Shown here piece after piece: positions 8,022 to 15,589 of a stretch of DNA of 24,330 nucleotides. Within the stretch, counting starts at the first letter, position 1. The number at the start of each line of letters is the position of its first letter. Below the pieces are notes generated by a model. That model saw only the letters and a list, made by a program, of their open reading frames with translations, did not search any database and had not been told where the DNA came from. The stretch is from Granulicatella adiacens (GTDB taxonomy: Bacteria > Bacillota > Bacilli > Lactobacillales > Aerococcaceae), in NCBI GenBank assembly GCA_018364485.1, contig JAGZLX010000024.1, forward strand, positions 1-24,330, read 5' to 3'. Both the position numbers and the translations under genes were made by a program.

Positions 8022-9038
8022 ATGAAATTATTAACCATTGCAGTCCCATGCTACAACTCTCAAGAATATATGCATTATTGCCTTCAAACGCTCCTTGCTG
8101 GTGGCGAAGAGGTTGAGATTTTAATTATTAATGATGGTTCTAAAGACAACACAGCTCGCATTGCTGACCAATATGCCGCAGCTTATCCAACGATTATCCG
8201 TGCCATTCATCAAGAAAATAAAGGGCATGGTGGAGCCGTGAATACCGGGATGGCGAACGCAACAGGGAAGTACTTCAAAGTCGTCGATAGTGATGACTGG
8301 GTGGATGTCCGTGCGTACTTAAAAATCCTAGAACAATTACAACGCTTCGAAGAAACTGGCGAAGAAGTCGATGTGTTCATTACGAACTTCGTCTATGAAA
8401 AAGAAGGCGCGAAAACGAAGAAAATCATGCGCTACACTTCAGCATTCCCAGAAAATCAAGTCTTTACTTGGGATGATGCGAAGCCGCTTCGTCGTGGAAA
8501 ATACATGATGATGCACTCGCTCATTTACAATATGAACTTGCTTCGTAAATCAGGCTTGCAGTTGCCAGAGCATACGTTTTACGTGGATAATTTATTTGTC
8601 TTCGTTCCGCTTCAATATAGCAAGTCTTTATACTATATGAACGTGGACTTTTACCGCTACTTTATCGGCCGTGAAGATCAATCCGTGAACGAGAAAGTGA
8701 TGATTAGCCGTATCGACCAACAAATTCGCGTGAATGAATTATTGATGGCGAATTTCAATAGCGATTGGCAATTTCCAACCGTCTTGAAGAACTACTTATT
8801 AAACCATTTAGAGATTACAACGGTGATTTCTTGTGCGTTACTCAATAAGGGCGGACTACCAGAGCATCAAGAGAAGAAGGAGGCCTTGCTTGCAGATTTA
8901 AAAGAAGCCAATCCAGAAGTATTCCATCTAATTAGTAAAAATGCGTTATGCAAAATTACGATGGCGAGCAATAAACCTGTACAAGTACTATCAAATGGAC
9001 TTTACACAATTACACAACGATTCATTGGCTTTAACTAA
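8022..9038 (+). CDS. Family 2 (GT-A) glycosyltransferase
   Basis: The 338-residue protein begins with the GT2 nucleotide-sugar domain: TIAVPCYNSQEYM (residues 5-17), the first acidic motif INDGSKDNT (D38), the ENKGHGGAVNTG loop (65-76) and the DXD-type motif VDSDDW (D89, D91, D92). No strong membrane helix is visible, so it probably works at the inner face of the membrane, adding a sugar to a lipid carrier or growing glycan. AGAGG lies before the ATG. It has its own promoter and terminator, but the next gene makes UDP-galactofuranose, so a role in a galactofuranose-containing surface polysaccharide is attractive, though unproven. Donor and acceptor cannot be read from the sequence. Confidence 0.88.
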   Translation: MKLLTIAVPCYNSQEYMHYCLQTLLAGGEEVEILIINDGSKDNTARIADQYAAAYPTIIRAIHQENKGHGGAVNTGMANATGKYFKVVDSDDWVDVRAYLKILEQLQRFEETGEEVDVFITNFVYEKEGAKTKKIMRYTSAFPENQVFTWDDAKPLRRGKYMMMHSLIYNMNLLRKSGLQLPEHTFYVDNLFVFVPLQYSKSLYYMNVDFYRYFIGREDQSVNEKVMISRIDQQIRVNELLMANFNSDWQFPTVLKNYLLNHLEITTVISCALLNKGGLPEHQEKKEALLADLKEANPEVFHLISKNALCKITMASNKPVQVLSNGLYTITQRFIGFN

Positions 9039-9050
9039 ATAGAGTTTCGA

Positions 9051-9080
9051 ACTGCCAGGCACTAGTCTGGTAGTTTTTTT
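9051..9080 (+). terminator. Rho-independent terminator of the GT2 gene
   Basis: An 8-bp stem, ACTGCCAG (9051-9058) with CTGGTAGT (9067-9074), an 8-base loop and seven T. Confidence 0.88.
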
Positions 9081-9087
9081 ATGGGAG

Positions 9088-9109
9088 AAATTATCATATA
9101 TGATAATTT
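9088..9109. repeat. Perfect 22-bp palindrome upstream of glf
   Basis: The half site AAATTATCATA is followed by its exact reverse complement, lying 21 bp upstream of the glf -35 box. It could be an operator or a cruciform-prone AT palindrome. The binding protein, if any, is unknown. Confidence 0.6.
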
Positions 9110-9130
9110 TGCAAAGTGTGCCTCATCGAT

Positions 9131-9160
9131 TTGGTTCGCCTTAAGGGTCCATGGTATAAT
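9131..9160 (+). promoter_or_regulatory. Promoter of glf
   Basis: TTGGTT (9131-9136), 18-bp spacer and TATAAT (9155-9160), 32 bases upstream of the ATG at 9193. Confidence 0.78.
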
Positions 9161-9192
9161 AAACAAGATAAAATAAGAAATGGAGAAACCAC

Positions 9193-10302
9193 ATGAAACC
9201 ATTTGATTACATCGTTGTAGGTGCTGGATTATTCGGTGCGACCTTTGCGCATGAAGCAGCAACACGCGGCTATAAAGTAAAAGTGATTGAGAAAAGAAAC
9301 CATATTGCGGGGAATATTTATACAAAAGAAGTGGAAGGCATTCAAGTGCACGAATACGGTGCGCATATTTTCCACACGAGCGACAAGAAGATTTGGGATT
9401 ACGTGCATCAGTTTGCGACATTTAATCGTTATACGAATACTCCAGTTGCCAACTTCAACGGTGAGATTTACAACTTGCCATTTAACATGAATACTTTTAA
9501 TAAATTATGGGGTGTCGTGACGCCACAAGAAGCTGAAGCAAAAATCGCTGAGCAGCGTGCGGTACTCGGCGATAAAGAACCTGAGAACTTAGAAGAGCAG
9601 GCGATTTCTCTTGTTGGGGAAGATATTTACTATAAACTCATCAAGGGCTACACGGAGAAACAATGGGGACGTTCGGCTACAGAATTACCAGCGTTTATCA
9701 TCCGCCGCTTGCCTGTTCGCTATACTTACGATAACAACTACTTCAACGATACGTACCAAGGAATTCCGATTGGCGGCTATACGAAGATGATTGAAGCCAT
9801 GCTAGACCACGAGAATATCGAAGTCGAGTTGAATGTCGATTTCTTCGCGAAAAAAGACGAGTACTTGAATAGTGGTGCCAAAATCGTCTTCACGGGAATG
9901 ATTGACGAGTTCTTCGATTATGAACTTGGAACGCTGGAATACCGTTCACTACGATTTGAAACAGAAGTCGTGGACGTAGAAAACTATCAAGGGAACGCGG
10001 TAGTAAACTATACAGACCGCGAAACGCCATACACTCGTATCATCGAGCATAAGCATTTCGAGTTTGGCACACAGCCAAAAACGGTCATTACGCGTGAGTA
10101 TCCTGCCGATTGGAAAGTGGGAGATGAGCCTTATTATCCAGTGAATAATAAAGTCAACAACGACTTGTACGCGCAGTATAAGAAATTAGCGCAGACCGTT
10201 CCGCAAGTAATCTTCGGTGGACGCCTTGGACAGTATCGTTATTACGATATGCATCAAGTTATCGCCGCTGCACTAGAAACAGTCGATAAAGAATTCCGTT
10301 AA
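9193..10302 (+). CDS. glf: UDP-galactopyranose mutase
   Basis: The 369-residue flavoenzyme interconverts UDP-galactopyranose and UDP-galactofuranose in the cytoplasm, supplying galactofuranose for surface glycans. It has the N-terminal FAD-binding glycine motif GAGLFG (residues 10-15) followed by VIEKRNHIAGN, the HEYGAHIFHTS block (53-63), the NLPFNMNTFNKLWG block (94-107), and GYTEKQWGR with RRLPVRYTYDNNYFNDTYQG, which carries the substrate-phosphate arginines (R171/R172 region). Length is that of bacterial Glf enzymes. It has its own promoter and a very strong terminator, and it follows a GT2 gene, so both probably feed one polysaccharide pathway. Confidence 0.97.
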   Translation: MKPFDYIVVGAGLFGATFAHEAATRGYKVKVIEKRNHIAGNIYTKEVEGIQVHEYGAHIFHTSDKKIWDYVHQFATFNRYTNTPVANFNGEIYNLPFNMNTFNKLWGVVTPQEAEAKIAEQRAVLGDKEPENLEEQAISLVGEDIYYKLIKGYTEKQWGRSATELPAFIIRRLPVRYTYDNNYFNDTYQGIPIGGYTKMIEAMLDHENIEVELNVDFFAKKDEYLNSGAKIVFTGMIDEFFDYELGTLEYRSLRFETEVVDVENYQGNAVVNYTDRETPYTRIIEHKHFEFGTQPKTVITREYPADWKVGDEPYYPVNNKVNNDLYAQYKKLAQTVPQVIFGGRLGQYRYYDMHQVIAAALETVDKEFR

Positions 10303-10310
10303 ACGCAAGA

Positions 10311-10346
10311 ACACCCTATTTGGTCATGGCCAAATAGGGTGTTTTT
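10311..10346 (+). terminator. Strong rho-independent terminator of glf
   Basis: A perfect 13-bp stem, ACACCCTATTTGG (10311-10323) with CCAAATAGGGTGT (10330-10342), a 6-base loop and five T. Confidence 0.95.
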
Positions 10347-10392
10347 CGATTCTACAGGAGAGATAAAAGCAGTCGGTGTAAGAAAAGCAATG

Positions 10393-10658
10393 AAGCTTAA
10401 TAGAGAAAAACATGTGTAGTTTATAAATAGTGAAACCGAAGAATCTTGCGGATTTCATAACCACAATAATGGGGAATGGTATTAAATGCGAAAAAAGCTG
10501 GAGTTAGGAATTTATTCCTTACTCCAGCTTTGAGGCTTTAAAGGTGAGAGACTATAGGCTCGAACCGGTACCCCATTATTGTAGTTATGATAAAATCCGC
10601 TAGGATTCGTAGGTATCACTAATGATAACTTTTAGATACGTTTTTCTCTATTAAGCTT
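10393..10658. repeat. 266-bp imperfect inverted repeat with central hairpin (repeat copy 1)
   Basis: This fills most of the 348-bp gap between glf and trhO and runs into the last codons of trhO. The outer 19 bp (10393-10411, AAGCTTAATAGAGAAAAAC) are exactly complementary to 10640-10658. Inner arms pair imperfectly through ACAATAATGGGG (10463-10474) and CCCCATTATTGT (10571-10582), and a 38-bp hairpin sits at 10494-10531. The segment 10495-10619 is homologous, in reverse orientation, to 24199-24330. It could be a MITE-like element or a structured RNA on the minus strand. No ORF and no clear target-site duplication are visible. Confidence 0.85.
10491..10531 (-). terminator. Probable terminator of trhO, formed by the repeat's central hairpin
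   Basis: On the minus strand the 38-bp hairpin (11-bp stem AAAGCTGGAGT, one mismatch, then AGGAAT/ATTCCT) is followed by six T (10496-10491). It lies about 120 bases after the trhO stop and is the only minus-strand terminator there. Confidence 0.75.
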
Positions 10659-11634
10659 TTACTGTATCTAGTTCTTCGCCGATAGCTTCTAAGCGAGCTA
10701 CGACTTCTTCTAGTGATAGGTTGTGCTCTTTCACGTAGCGGTTGCGTGGGTGAACACGACATTCATGGCTACAACCACGTAAGTATTTGTCTTCGTTCTC
10801 TTCTGAAGCTAAGATGCGACGGTTACATTCTGGGTTTCCACAGTTTACGTAACGTTCGCAAGGTGTACCATCGAACCAGTCTTTCCCAATCACTACTGGG
10901 TCTACGTGGTTGATGTCAACAGCGATACGTTCGTCGAATACATACATTTTTCCATCCCATAATTCGCCTTGAACTTCTGGGTCTTTCCCGTAAGTTGCGA
11001 TACCGCCGTGTAGTTGACCGACATCTTTGTAGCCTTCACGAACCATCCAGCCAGAGAATTTCTCACAGCGAACGCCACCTGTACAGTAAACAACGACACG
11101 TTTGTCCATGAATTTCTCTTTGTTATCTCGAACCCATTGTGGTAATTCACGGAAGTTGCGAATGTCAGGACGGATAGCTCCGCGGAAGTGACCTAGATCG
11201 TACTCATAGTCGTTACGAGTGTCTAGTACAACAGTGTTTTCGTCAAGGAGTGCTTCCTTGAATTCTTTTGGTGAAAGGTAAGCACCTGTTGTTTCAAGCG
11301 GGTTAATATCGTTATCGAAGTTGTTATCCTCTAAGCCAAGGTGTACGATTTCTTTTTTGTAACGAACGAACATCTTCTTGAAGGCTTGTTCGCTTTCTTC
11401 ATCGATTTTAAACCATAAGTCTTCCATGCCAGGAAGAGAGTGAACATAGTCCATATATTTTTGAGTTGTTTCGTAATCACCAGATACAGTTCCGTTGATT
11501 CCTTCGTCAGCGACAAGGATACGTCCTTTTAATCCGATTGATTTGCAGAATGCTAAATGATCTGCCGCAAATTGTTCCGCATTTTCGATTGGAACATATT
11601 TATAGTAAAGTAAAACACGAATGTCTTTTGCCAT
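10651..11634 (-). CDS. trhO: tRNA uridine(34) hydroxylase TrhO, rhodanese domain protein
   Basis: The 327-residue protein is a UPF0176/YceA family member; TrhO makes 5-hydroxyuridine at tRNA wobble position 34. It has an N-terminal ferredoxin-like domain (about residues 5-100, LVADEGINGTVSG), then a rhodanese domain (about 125-220) with LDTRNDYEYDLGHFRGA and the active-site loop YCTGGVRCEKF (Cys184, with Cys190). The C-terminal cysteine-rich stretch (C259, C265, C270, C288, C292) is also typical. The start is the minus-strand ATG at 11634. The stop codon lies inside the right arm of the 266-bp inverted repeat. It is a single-gene unit with its own promoter and a candidate Fur-like box. Confidence 0.95.
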   Translation of the reverse strand: MAKDIRVLLYYKYVPIENAEQFAADHLAFCKSIGLKGRILVADEGINGTVSGDYETTQKYMDYVHSLPGMEDLWFKIDEESEQAFKKMFVRYKKEIVHLGLEDNNFDNDINPLETTGAYLSPKEFKEALLDENTVVLDTRNDYEYDLGHFRGAIRPDIRNFRELPQWVRDNKEKFMDKRVVVYCTGGVRCEKFSGWMVREGYKDVGQLHGGIATYGKDPEVQGELWDGKMYVFDERIAVDINHVDPVVIGKDWFDGTPCERYVNCGNPECNRRILASEENEDKYLRGCSHECRVHPRNRYVKEHNLSLEEVVARLEAIGEELDTVKA

Positions 11635-11674
11635 ATTGTAAATCTTTCATCCTTTTCTAATTTGTAATGATTCT

Positions 11675-11703
11675 ATTGTAACCGTATTGAGAACCATTAT
11701 CAA
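11675..11703 (-). promoter_or_regulatory. Promoter of trhO
   Basis: On the minus strand: TTGATA (11703-11698), a 17-bp spacer and TACAAT (11680-11675). It is back to back with the plus-strand promoter at 11735. Confidence 0.85.
11688..11702. promoter_or_regulatory. Fur/PerR-like 7-1-7 box over the trhO -35
   Basis: TGAGAACCATTATCA matches the 7-1-7 Fur-family core TGATAATNATTATCA at 12 of 14 defined positions and covers most of the -35 hexamer and the adjoining part of the spacer, a typical repressor position. The bound regulator (Fur, PerR or none) cannot be read from the sequence, and AT-rich DNA gives such matches by chance. Confidence 0.35.
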
Positions 11704-11734
11704 TGAATTCGATTGTGAAAAACTTCGAAAGGTA

Positions 11735-11762
11735 TTGACATGACGGTGTTTTGCGGTATAAT
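11735..11762 (+). promoter_or_regulatory. Consensus promoter of the leader-ORF/ABC exporter operon
   Basis: TTGACA (11735-11740), 16-bp spacer and TATAAT (11757-11762): both hexamers are perfect. It is the strongest-looking promoter in the window. Confidence 0.92.
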
Positions 11763-11803
11763 TCAGATATAACGTTAAATTTATCAGATTGGAGGAGAAA
11801 TCA

Positions 11804-11872
11804 ATGAACAACTTAAACGTAAAACAAGTACAATTTTTGAGAAACCTTCCAATTTTGGTGAATGAAGTATAG
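11804..11872 (+). CDS. 22-codon leader peptide of the ABC exporter operon
   Basis: ATG 11804 follows a strong GGAGGAG (11791-11797) and is read as MNNLNVKQ ... PILVNEV, then TAG at 11870. It lies about 35 bases after the expected transcription start of a perfect consensus promoter and is followed by a terminator that ends 14 bases before the first exporter gene. This is the layout of a translated attenuation leader, comparable to BmrB upstream of bmrCD in B. subtilis, where ribosome-inhibiting drugs raise exporter expression. The segment AACCTTCC inside the ORF (11843-11850) is complementary to the terminator's 3' arm, so ribosome position could choose between structures. The peptide resembles no family I know. 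Confidence 0.75.
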   Translation: MNNLNVKQVQFLRNLPILVNEV

Positions 11873-11898
11873 CGCATTTTTATAGAGTTATTTAAGTG

Positions 11899-11941
11899 AG
11901 CCGTTACTTTTTCCATGCGTGGGGAAGGTTACGGCTTTTTT
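11899..11941 (+). terminator. Attenuator terminator before the ABC exporter genes
   Basis: The 5' arm 11899-11914 (starts AGCCGTTAC) pairs with 11921-11936 (ends GGTTACGGCT): 16 positions with one T-T mismatch and three G-T pairs, 6-base loop, then six T. It lies between the leader ORF and the exporter genes, with no second promoter visible after it. GGAAGGTT (11923-11930) in its 3' arm can pair instead with 11843-11850 in the leader ORF. Confidence 0.85.
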
Positions 11942-11955
11942 GATGGAGGAAAACG

Positions 11956-13695
11956 ATGAACGATTTATTGAAAGTCATTATTAATTTTATAAAAAAACAT
12001 CCGATGCGCTACCTTGTTAGTTTCATTTTGATGATTGCAAGTAGTATTGCGGCGGTGTACCCAGCTCGGATTATCGGACAAGTCGTCGATAACATCGTGG
12101 CGAGTGAACTGAACGCCGAGTGGCTTTGGACACAGCTTGTGGTTTTAGTCGGGATTATTCTTGTGGCCTATATTACGGAGAGTATTTGGACATATTTTAT
12201 TTTTATTGGGTATTATGAAGTTCAAAAAGAATTACGTGTGAAGTTACTGCGCAATAATTTACGGAAGAAAATTCCGTTTTACGCGCATTTTAGAACGGGC
12301 GATATTATTACGCGTAGCAGTGAAGACGTTTCAACGATTGGTGAAATGATGGGGTTCGGTATGTTTGCCTTGATGAACTCTACATTACTGGGGAGCGTAT
12401 CACTTTATATGATGGTTACAACGATTTCATTGCCACTGACCATCGCAGCAGTTTTGCCACTGCCAATCCTTTCGTATCTTGTGTATAAATGGGGATTCGA
12501 TTTAGAAGAAGAGTACAACAAGGCGCAAAATGCAGTTTCACAATTAAATAATGAAGTGCTGGAGATGATTGACGGGACGTATGTGATTCGAGCTTACGGA
12601 CAAGAAGATGCGATGATGGATGAATTTCGTGCGAAAACGAAAAAGGCCATGAAGCAAAATATCGTCGTGGCAGAGATTGAGTCTCGTTTTATTCCACTCG
12701 CGCAATTATTTATGATGATCAGCTTTACCATTGCGCTTCTCTACGGTGGGTATCTAGTATCGACTGGGGACATTCTAGTCGGGGATGTCATTGCATTCCA
12801 AGTCTATATGGGGTCGATTATGTGGCCGATGTTTATGATTGGCGATATTATCACGAACTATAAACGCGGAAAAGTAGCAACCGAGCGTATTAATGAAGTG
12901 TTGAAACATGATGATGAAATTGAACGCGGCGGTACAAAAGCGCTCGAGACGATTGAATCCATTGAGTTTAAGGACTTCAACTTTACGTATCCAGGTGAAG
13001 AGTCGCCATTATTAAAAGAAATTAACCTTACATTAAATAAAGGCGAGACGCTTGGGATTGTTGGGAAAACAGGTTCTGGGAAGACGACGCTGTTGATGCA
13101 ATTATTACATCAATTTCCATACCGAGGAGAGCAGCTTCTCATTAACAGAGAACCATTGATTGATTACGATCCTCAAATGGTGGCAGGTCATTTAGCCTAC
13201 GTTCCGCAAGAACACACACTTTTCTCACGCACGATTCGCGAGAATATGTTATTCGGGAAAGAAGATGCAACCGATGAAGAAATCTGGGAAGCATTGACGT
13301 TGGCGTCCTTTGATGGAGACGTGAAACGCATGCTGGAACAGCTCGATACGATGGTCGGAGAAAAAGGGGTATCTCTCAGTGGTGGTCAAAAACAACGTCT
13401 ATCGATTGCGCGTGCCTTCTTACGTAACCGTGAATGTTTGATTTTAGATGATGCGTTATCCGCAGTTGATGCGAAAACAGAACGCGAAATTATCTCGCAC
13501 TTGCAAGAAGAGCGTGGCGGCTGTATGAATATTATTTCTGCACACCGACTTTCTGCGATTCGTCATGCTGATGAGATTATTGTGATGAATGAAGGACGCA
13601 TTAGTGAGCGCGGTACCCACGAGGAGTTACTCGCACAACGTGGTTGGTACTATGAACAGTACCTGATTCAAGAGATAGAGGAGGAGATCGAATGA
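11956..13695 (+). CDS. ABC exporter half-transporter, degenerate-site subunit (YheI/BmrC-like)
   Basis: The 579-residue protein has an exporter membrane domain (about residues 15-300, six helices) and an ATPase domain. Walker A is GKTGSGKT (370-377), Q-loop Q418, signature LSGGQ (474-478) and H-loop H530. Walker B reads LILDD: D499 replaces the catalytic Glu, the mark of the degenerate subunit of heterodimeric exporters. WPMFMIGDIITNYKRG and YVPQEHTLFSRTIREN resemble B. subtilis YheI (BmrC). It should pair with the next gene's product, whose start overlaps by 4 bp, to pump drugs or other amphipathic compounds outward. Its RBS (GGAGG) lies between the attenuator's T run and the ATG, so expression needs read-through. 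The substrate is not determinable. Confidence 0.92.
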   Translation: MNDLLKVIINFIKKHPMRYLVSFILMIASSIAAVYPARIIGQVVDNIVASELNAEWLWTQLVVLVGIILVAYITESIWTYFIFIGYYEVQKELRVKLLRNNLRKKIPFYAHFRTGDIITRSSEDVSTIGEMMGFGMFALMNSTLLGSVSLYMMVTTISLPLTIAAVLPLPILSYLVYKWGFDLEEEYNKAQNAVSQLNNEVLEMIDGTYVIRAYGQEDAMMDEFRAKTKKAMKQNIVVAEIESRFIPLAQLFMMISFTIALLYGGYLVSTGDILVGDVIAFQVYMGSIMWPMFMIGDIITNYKRGKVATERINEVLKHDDEIERGGTKALETIESIEFKDFNFTYPGEESPLLKEINLTLNKGETLGIVGKTGSGKTTLLMQLLHQFPYRGEQLLINREPLIDYDPQMVAGHLAYVPQEHTLFSRTIRENMLFGKEDATDEEIWEALTLASFDGDVKRMLEQLDTMVGEKGVSLSGGQKQRLSIARAFLRNRECLILDDALSAVDAKTEREIISHLQEERGGCMNIISAHRLSAIRHADEIIVMNEGRISERGTHEELLAQRGWYYEQYLIQEIEEEIE

Positions 13696-15431
13696 AAACG
13701 ATGAAGCGATTATTAAGCTACCTCCGCTATGAGAAAAAAGGAGTTCTGATTGGACTCGTCTGCCTGTTGATTTCAACCATTGCGACTTTAACAGGACCTC
13801 TTGTGGCAAAATATATGATTGATAATGTGATTACACCGATGGGACAATCGCATGTCTTCGATGCTGGAAGTGTACTCCTATGGGTGGGTATTTACGTGGC
13901 AGTGAACTTAATTGGAGCGGCTGGTGGATATTTAAACCGTTTATATATGAAGACTCTCTCGAACCGCGTGGCCAAACGCATTCGTGACGAAGTATTCGAA
14001 CATGTACAAACCTTGCCAGTATCGTATTTCGACCATTTACCTGCCGGAAAAGTGGTTTCTAGAATTACGAGTGATACGGAATCGGTGCGTGCAAACTTTT
14101 ATGTCAATGGGATTTCGACGCTCCTTAGTACCGTCGTGATGCTCATTGGGGTATACACAACGATTTTCTTATTAAATGCGACGCTTGGATTCGTGTTATT
14201 ATTCCTAGTTCCGGTGATGATGCTATGGCAGAGAACCGTTGCCGTAATGCAGAAAAAATGCTATACAGAGAGTCGTGAACTGTACAGCCAGTTGAGCGGA
14301 CAGTTAAATGAAAGCATTCAAGGGGCTGGTATCGTTCAAGCTTTCCAACAAGAAGAGAAGATTGTCGCGGAATATGATGCGACGGCTACGTCTTGGGTAG
14401 AGGTTGGTCGCAAGGAATTAATTCTCGATTCGTACTTCTCATGGAGTTTAGTGAGCTTACTTCGTAACTTTACTCTATTTGGAATCGTGTATTTCTTCGG
14501 AATGAAATTTATCGGAGGAACGCTTGGGATTTCAGCGGGGCTCCTCTATGCGTTTATTGATTATATCAACCGTGTTTACGAGCCGATACAAACCTTTATG
14601 AATGTCGTGTCTGGTTTCCAACAATCAATGGCTGCCGGTGATCGCGTGTTTGAATTGATGGATACGCCAAGCGAGGAAAGTGGCGAAGAGCTCTTCACGT
14701 TCGATGAAGGACGGATCGAATTTAAGGATGTGAGCTTCGAGTATACGCAGGGGGTACCTGTGTTGAAGCACTTGAATTTCACAGTAGAGCCTGGGCAGAC
14801 GGTGGCCTTTGTCGGTCATACCGGTTCAGGAAAATCTTCTATTATGAACTTGCTCTTTCGATTCTATGACCCAACGAGTGGAGCTATCTTGATTGATGGC
14901 AAAAATACGCGTGACTTTAATAGACGTAGTGTTCGAAGCGAGATGGGAATTGTGCTGCAAGATCCGTACCTCTTTACAGGAACGATTGCTTCTAATGTTG
15001 GACTCAATAATGAATCGATTGAGCCTGAGACGATTAAAGATGCGCTTATTAAAGTGGGCGGAGGACATCTACTTACGAAGAGTGACAAGGGTCTGGACTA
15101 CGAGGTAAAAGAAAAAGGGATGGACTTCTCTTCAGGGGAACGCCAACTGATTTCATTTGCTCGTGCGATTGTCTTTGACCCGAAAATCTTGATTTTAGAT
15201 GAAGCGACTTCGCATATTGATACCGAGACGGAAGAGATTATTCAAAACGCGATTAATGTCGTAAAAGAAGGACGAACAACCTTTATGATTGCGCACCGAC
15301 TGTCAACGATTGCTCATGCCGACCAAATCTTTGTGTTGGATAAAGGAGAAATTGTGGAACGCGGAACGCATGATGAATTACTTCAACTGCAAGGGCAATA
15401 TGCCGAAATGGTGGCTCTTCAAAAAGGCTAA
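13692..15431 (+). CDS. ABC exporter half-transporter, catalytic subunit (YheH/BmrD-like)
   Basis: This 579-residue protein is the partner of the preceding one. It has six membrane helices (about residues 15-315), Walker A GHTGSGKS (375-382), Walker B LILDE with intact catalytic E504, and H-loop H535. Its signature is FSSGE (479-483) rather than LSGGQ, complementing the Asp-for-Glu change in the partner: one ATP site of the heterodimer should be catalytic and the other degenerate, as in BmrCD, LmrCD and TM287/288. The 4-bp overlap gives coupled, equimolar synthesis. B. subtilis YheH is longer (about 670 residues), so this version lacks the extra sequence. A terminator follows. Confidence 0.92.
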   Translation: MKTMKRLLSYLRYEKKGVLIGLVCLLISTIATLTGPLVAKYMIDNVITPMGQSHVFDAGSVLLWVGIYVAVNLIGAAGGYLNRLYMKTLSNRVAKRIRDEVFEHVQTLPVSYFDHLPAGKVVSRITSDTESVRANFYVNGISTLLSTVVMLIGVYTTIFLLNATLGFVLLFLVPVMMLWQRTVAVMQKKCYTESRELYSQLSGQLNESIQGAGIVQAFQQEEKIVAEYDATATSWVEVGRKELILDSYFSWSLVSLLRNFTLFGIVYFFGMKFIGGTLGISAGLLYAFIDYINRVYEPIQTFMNVVSGFQQSMAAGDRVFELMDTPSEESGEELFTFDEGRIEFKDVSFEYTQGVPVLKHLNFTVEPGQTVAFVGHTGSGKSSIMNLLFRFYDPTSGAILIDGKNTRDFNRRSVRSEMGIVLQDPYLFTGTIASNVGLNNESIEPETIKDALIKVGGGHLLTKSDKGLDYEVKEKGMDFSSGERQLISFARAIVFDPKILILDEATSHIDTETEEIIQNAINVVKEGRTTFMIAHRLSTIAHADQIFVLDKGEIVERGTHDELLQLQGQYAEMVALQKG

Positions 15432-15447
15432 TTTATAAAAAAATACA

Positions 15448-15482
15448 AGGCGCTGTTTCTTTTGAAACAGTGTCTTTTCTTT
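15448..15482 (+). terminator. Rho-independent terminator of the ABC exporter operon
   Basis: A 12-bp stem, AGGCGCTGTTTC (15448-15459) with GAAACAGTGTCT (15464-15475) including two G-T pairs, a 4-base loop and a T-rich tail. Confidence 0.85.
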
Positions 15483-15550
15483 CGTAGCGGTCAACTTTAT
15501 TTTTTTAGTGTTTTTTCAAGGGAATTCAGGGTGCATTACGGCTATTAGTT

Positions 15551-15559
15551 TGTTACAAT
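15551..15559 (+). promoter_or_regulatory. Extended -10 promoter of the amidohydrolase operon
   Basis: TG at 15551-15552, one base, then TACAAT (15554-15559). No good -35 is seen, consistent with an extended -10 promoter, 30 bases before the start codon. Confidence 0.6.
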
Positions 15560-15589
15560 GTGTAGGAAACAGTATGAGGAGAGACAGTT

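Noticed and set aside
9062..9421. 119-codon minus-strand ORF over the glf start
   Set aside because: It is a shadow of the clearly assigned glf gene and of its promoter region.
10441..10608. Repeat region as a T-box riboswitch or tRNA (GGTTCGAGCC looks like a T-arm)
   Set aside because: No GGGTGGTACCGCG-type antiterminator, no cloverleaf, and the element lies downstream of genes, not upstream.
11647..11916. 89-codon minus-strand ORF across the leader region
   Set aside because: It overlaps two promoters, the plus-strand leader ORF and the terminator; composition is low-complexity and no RBS supports it.
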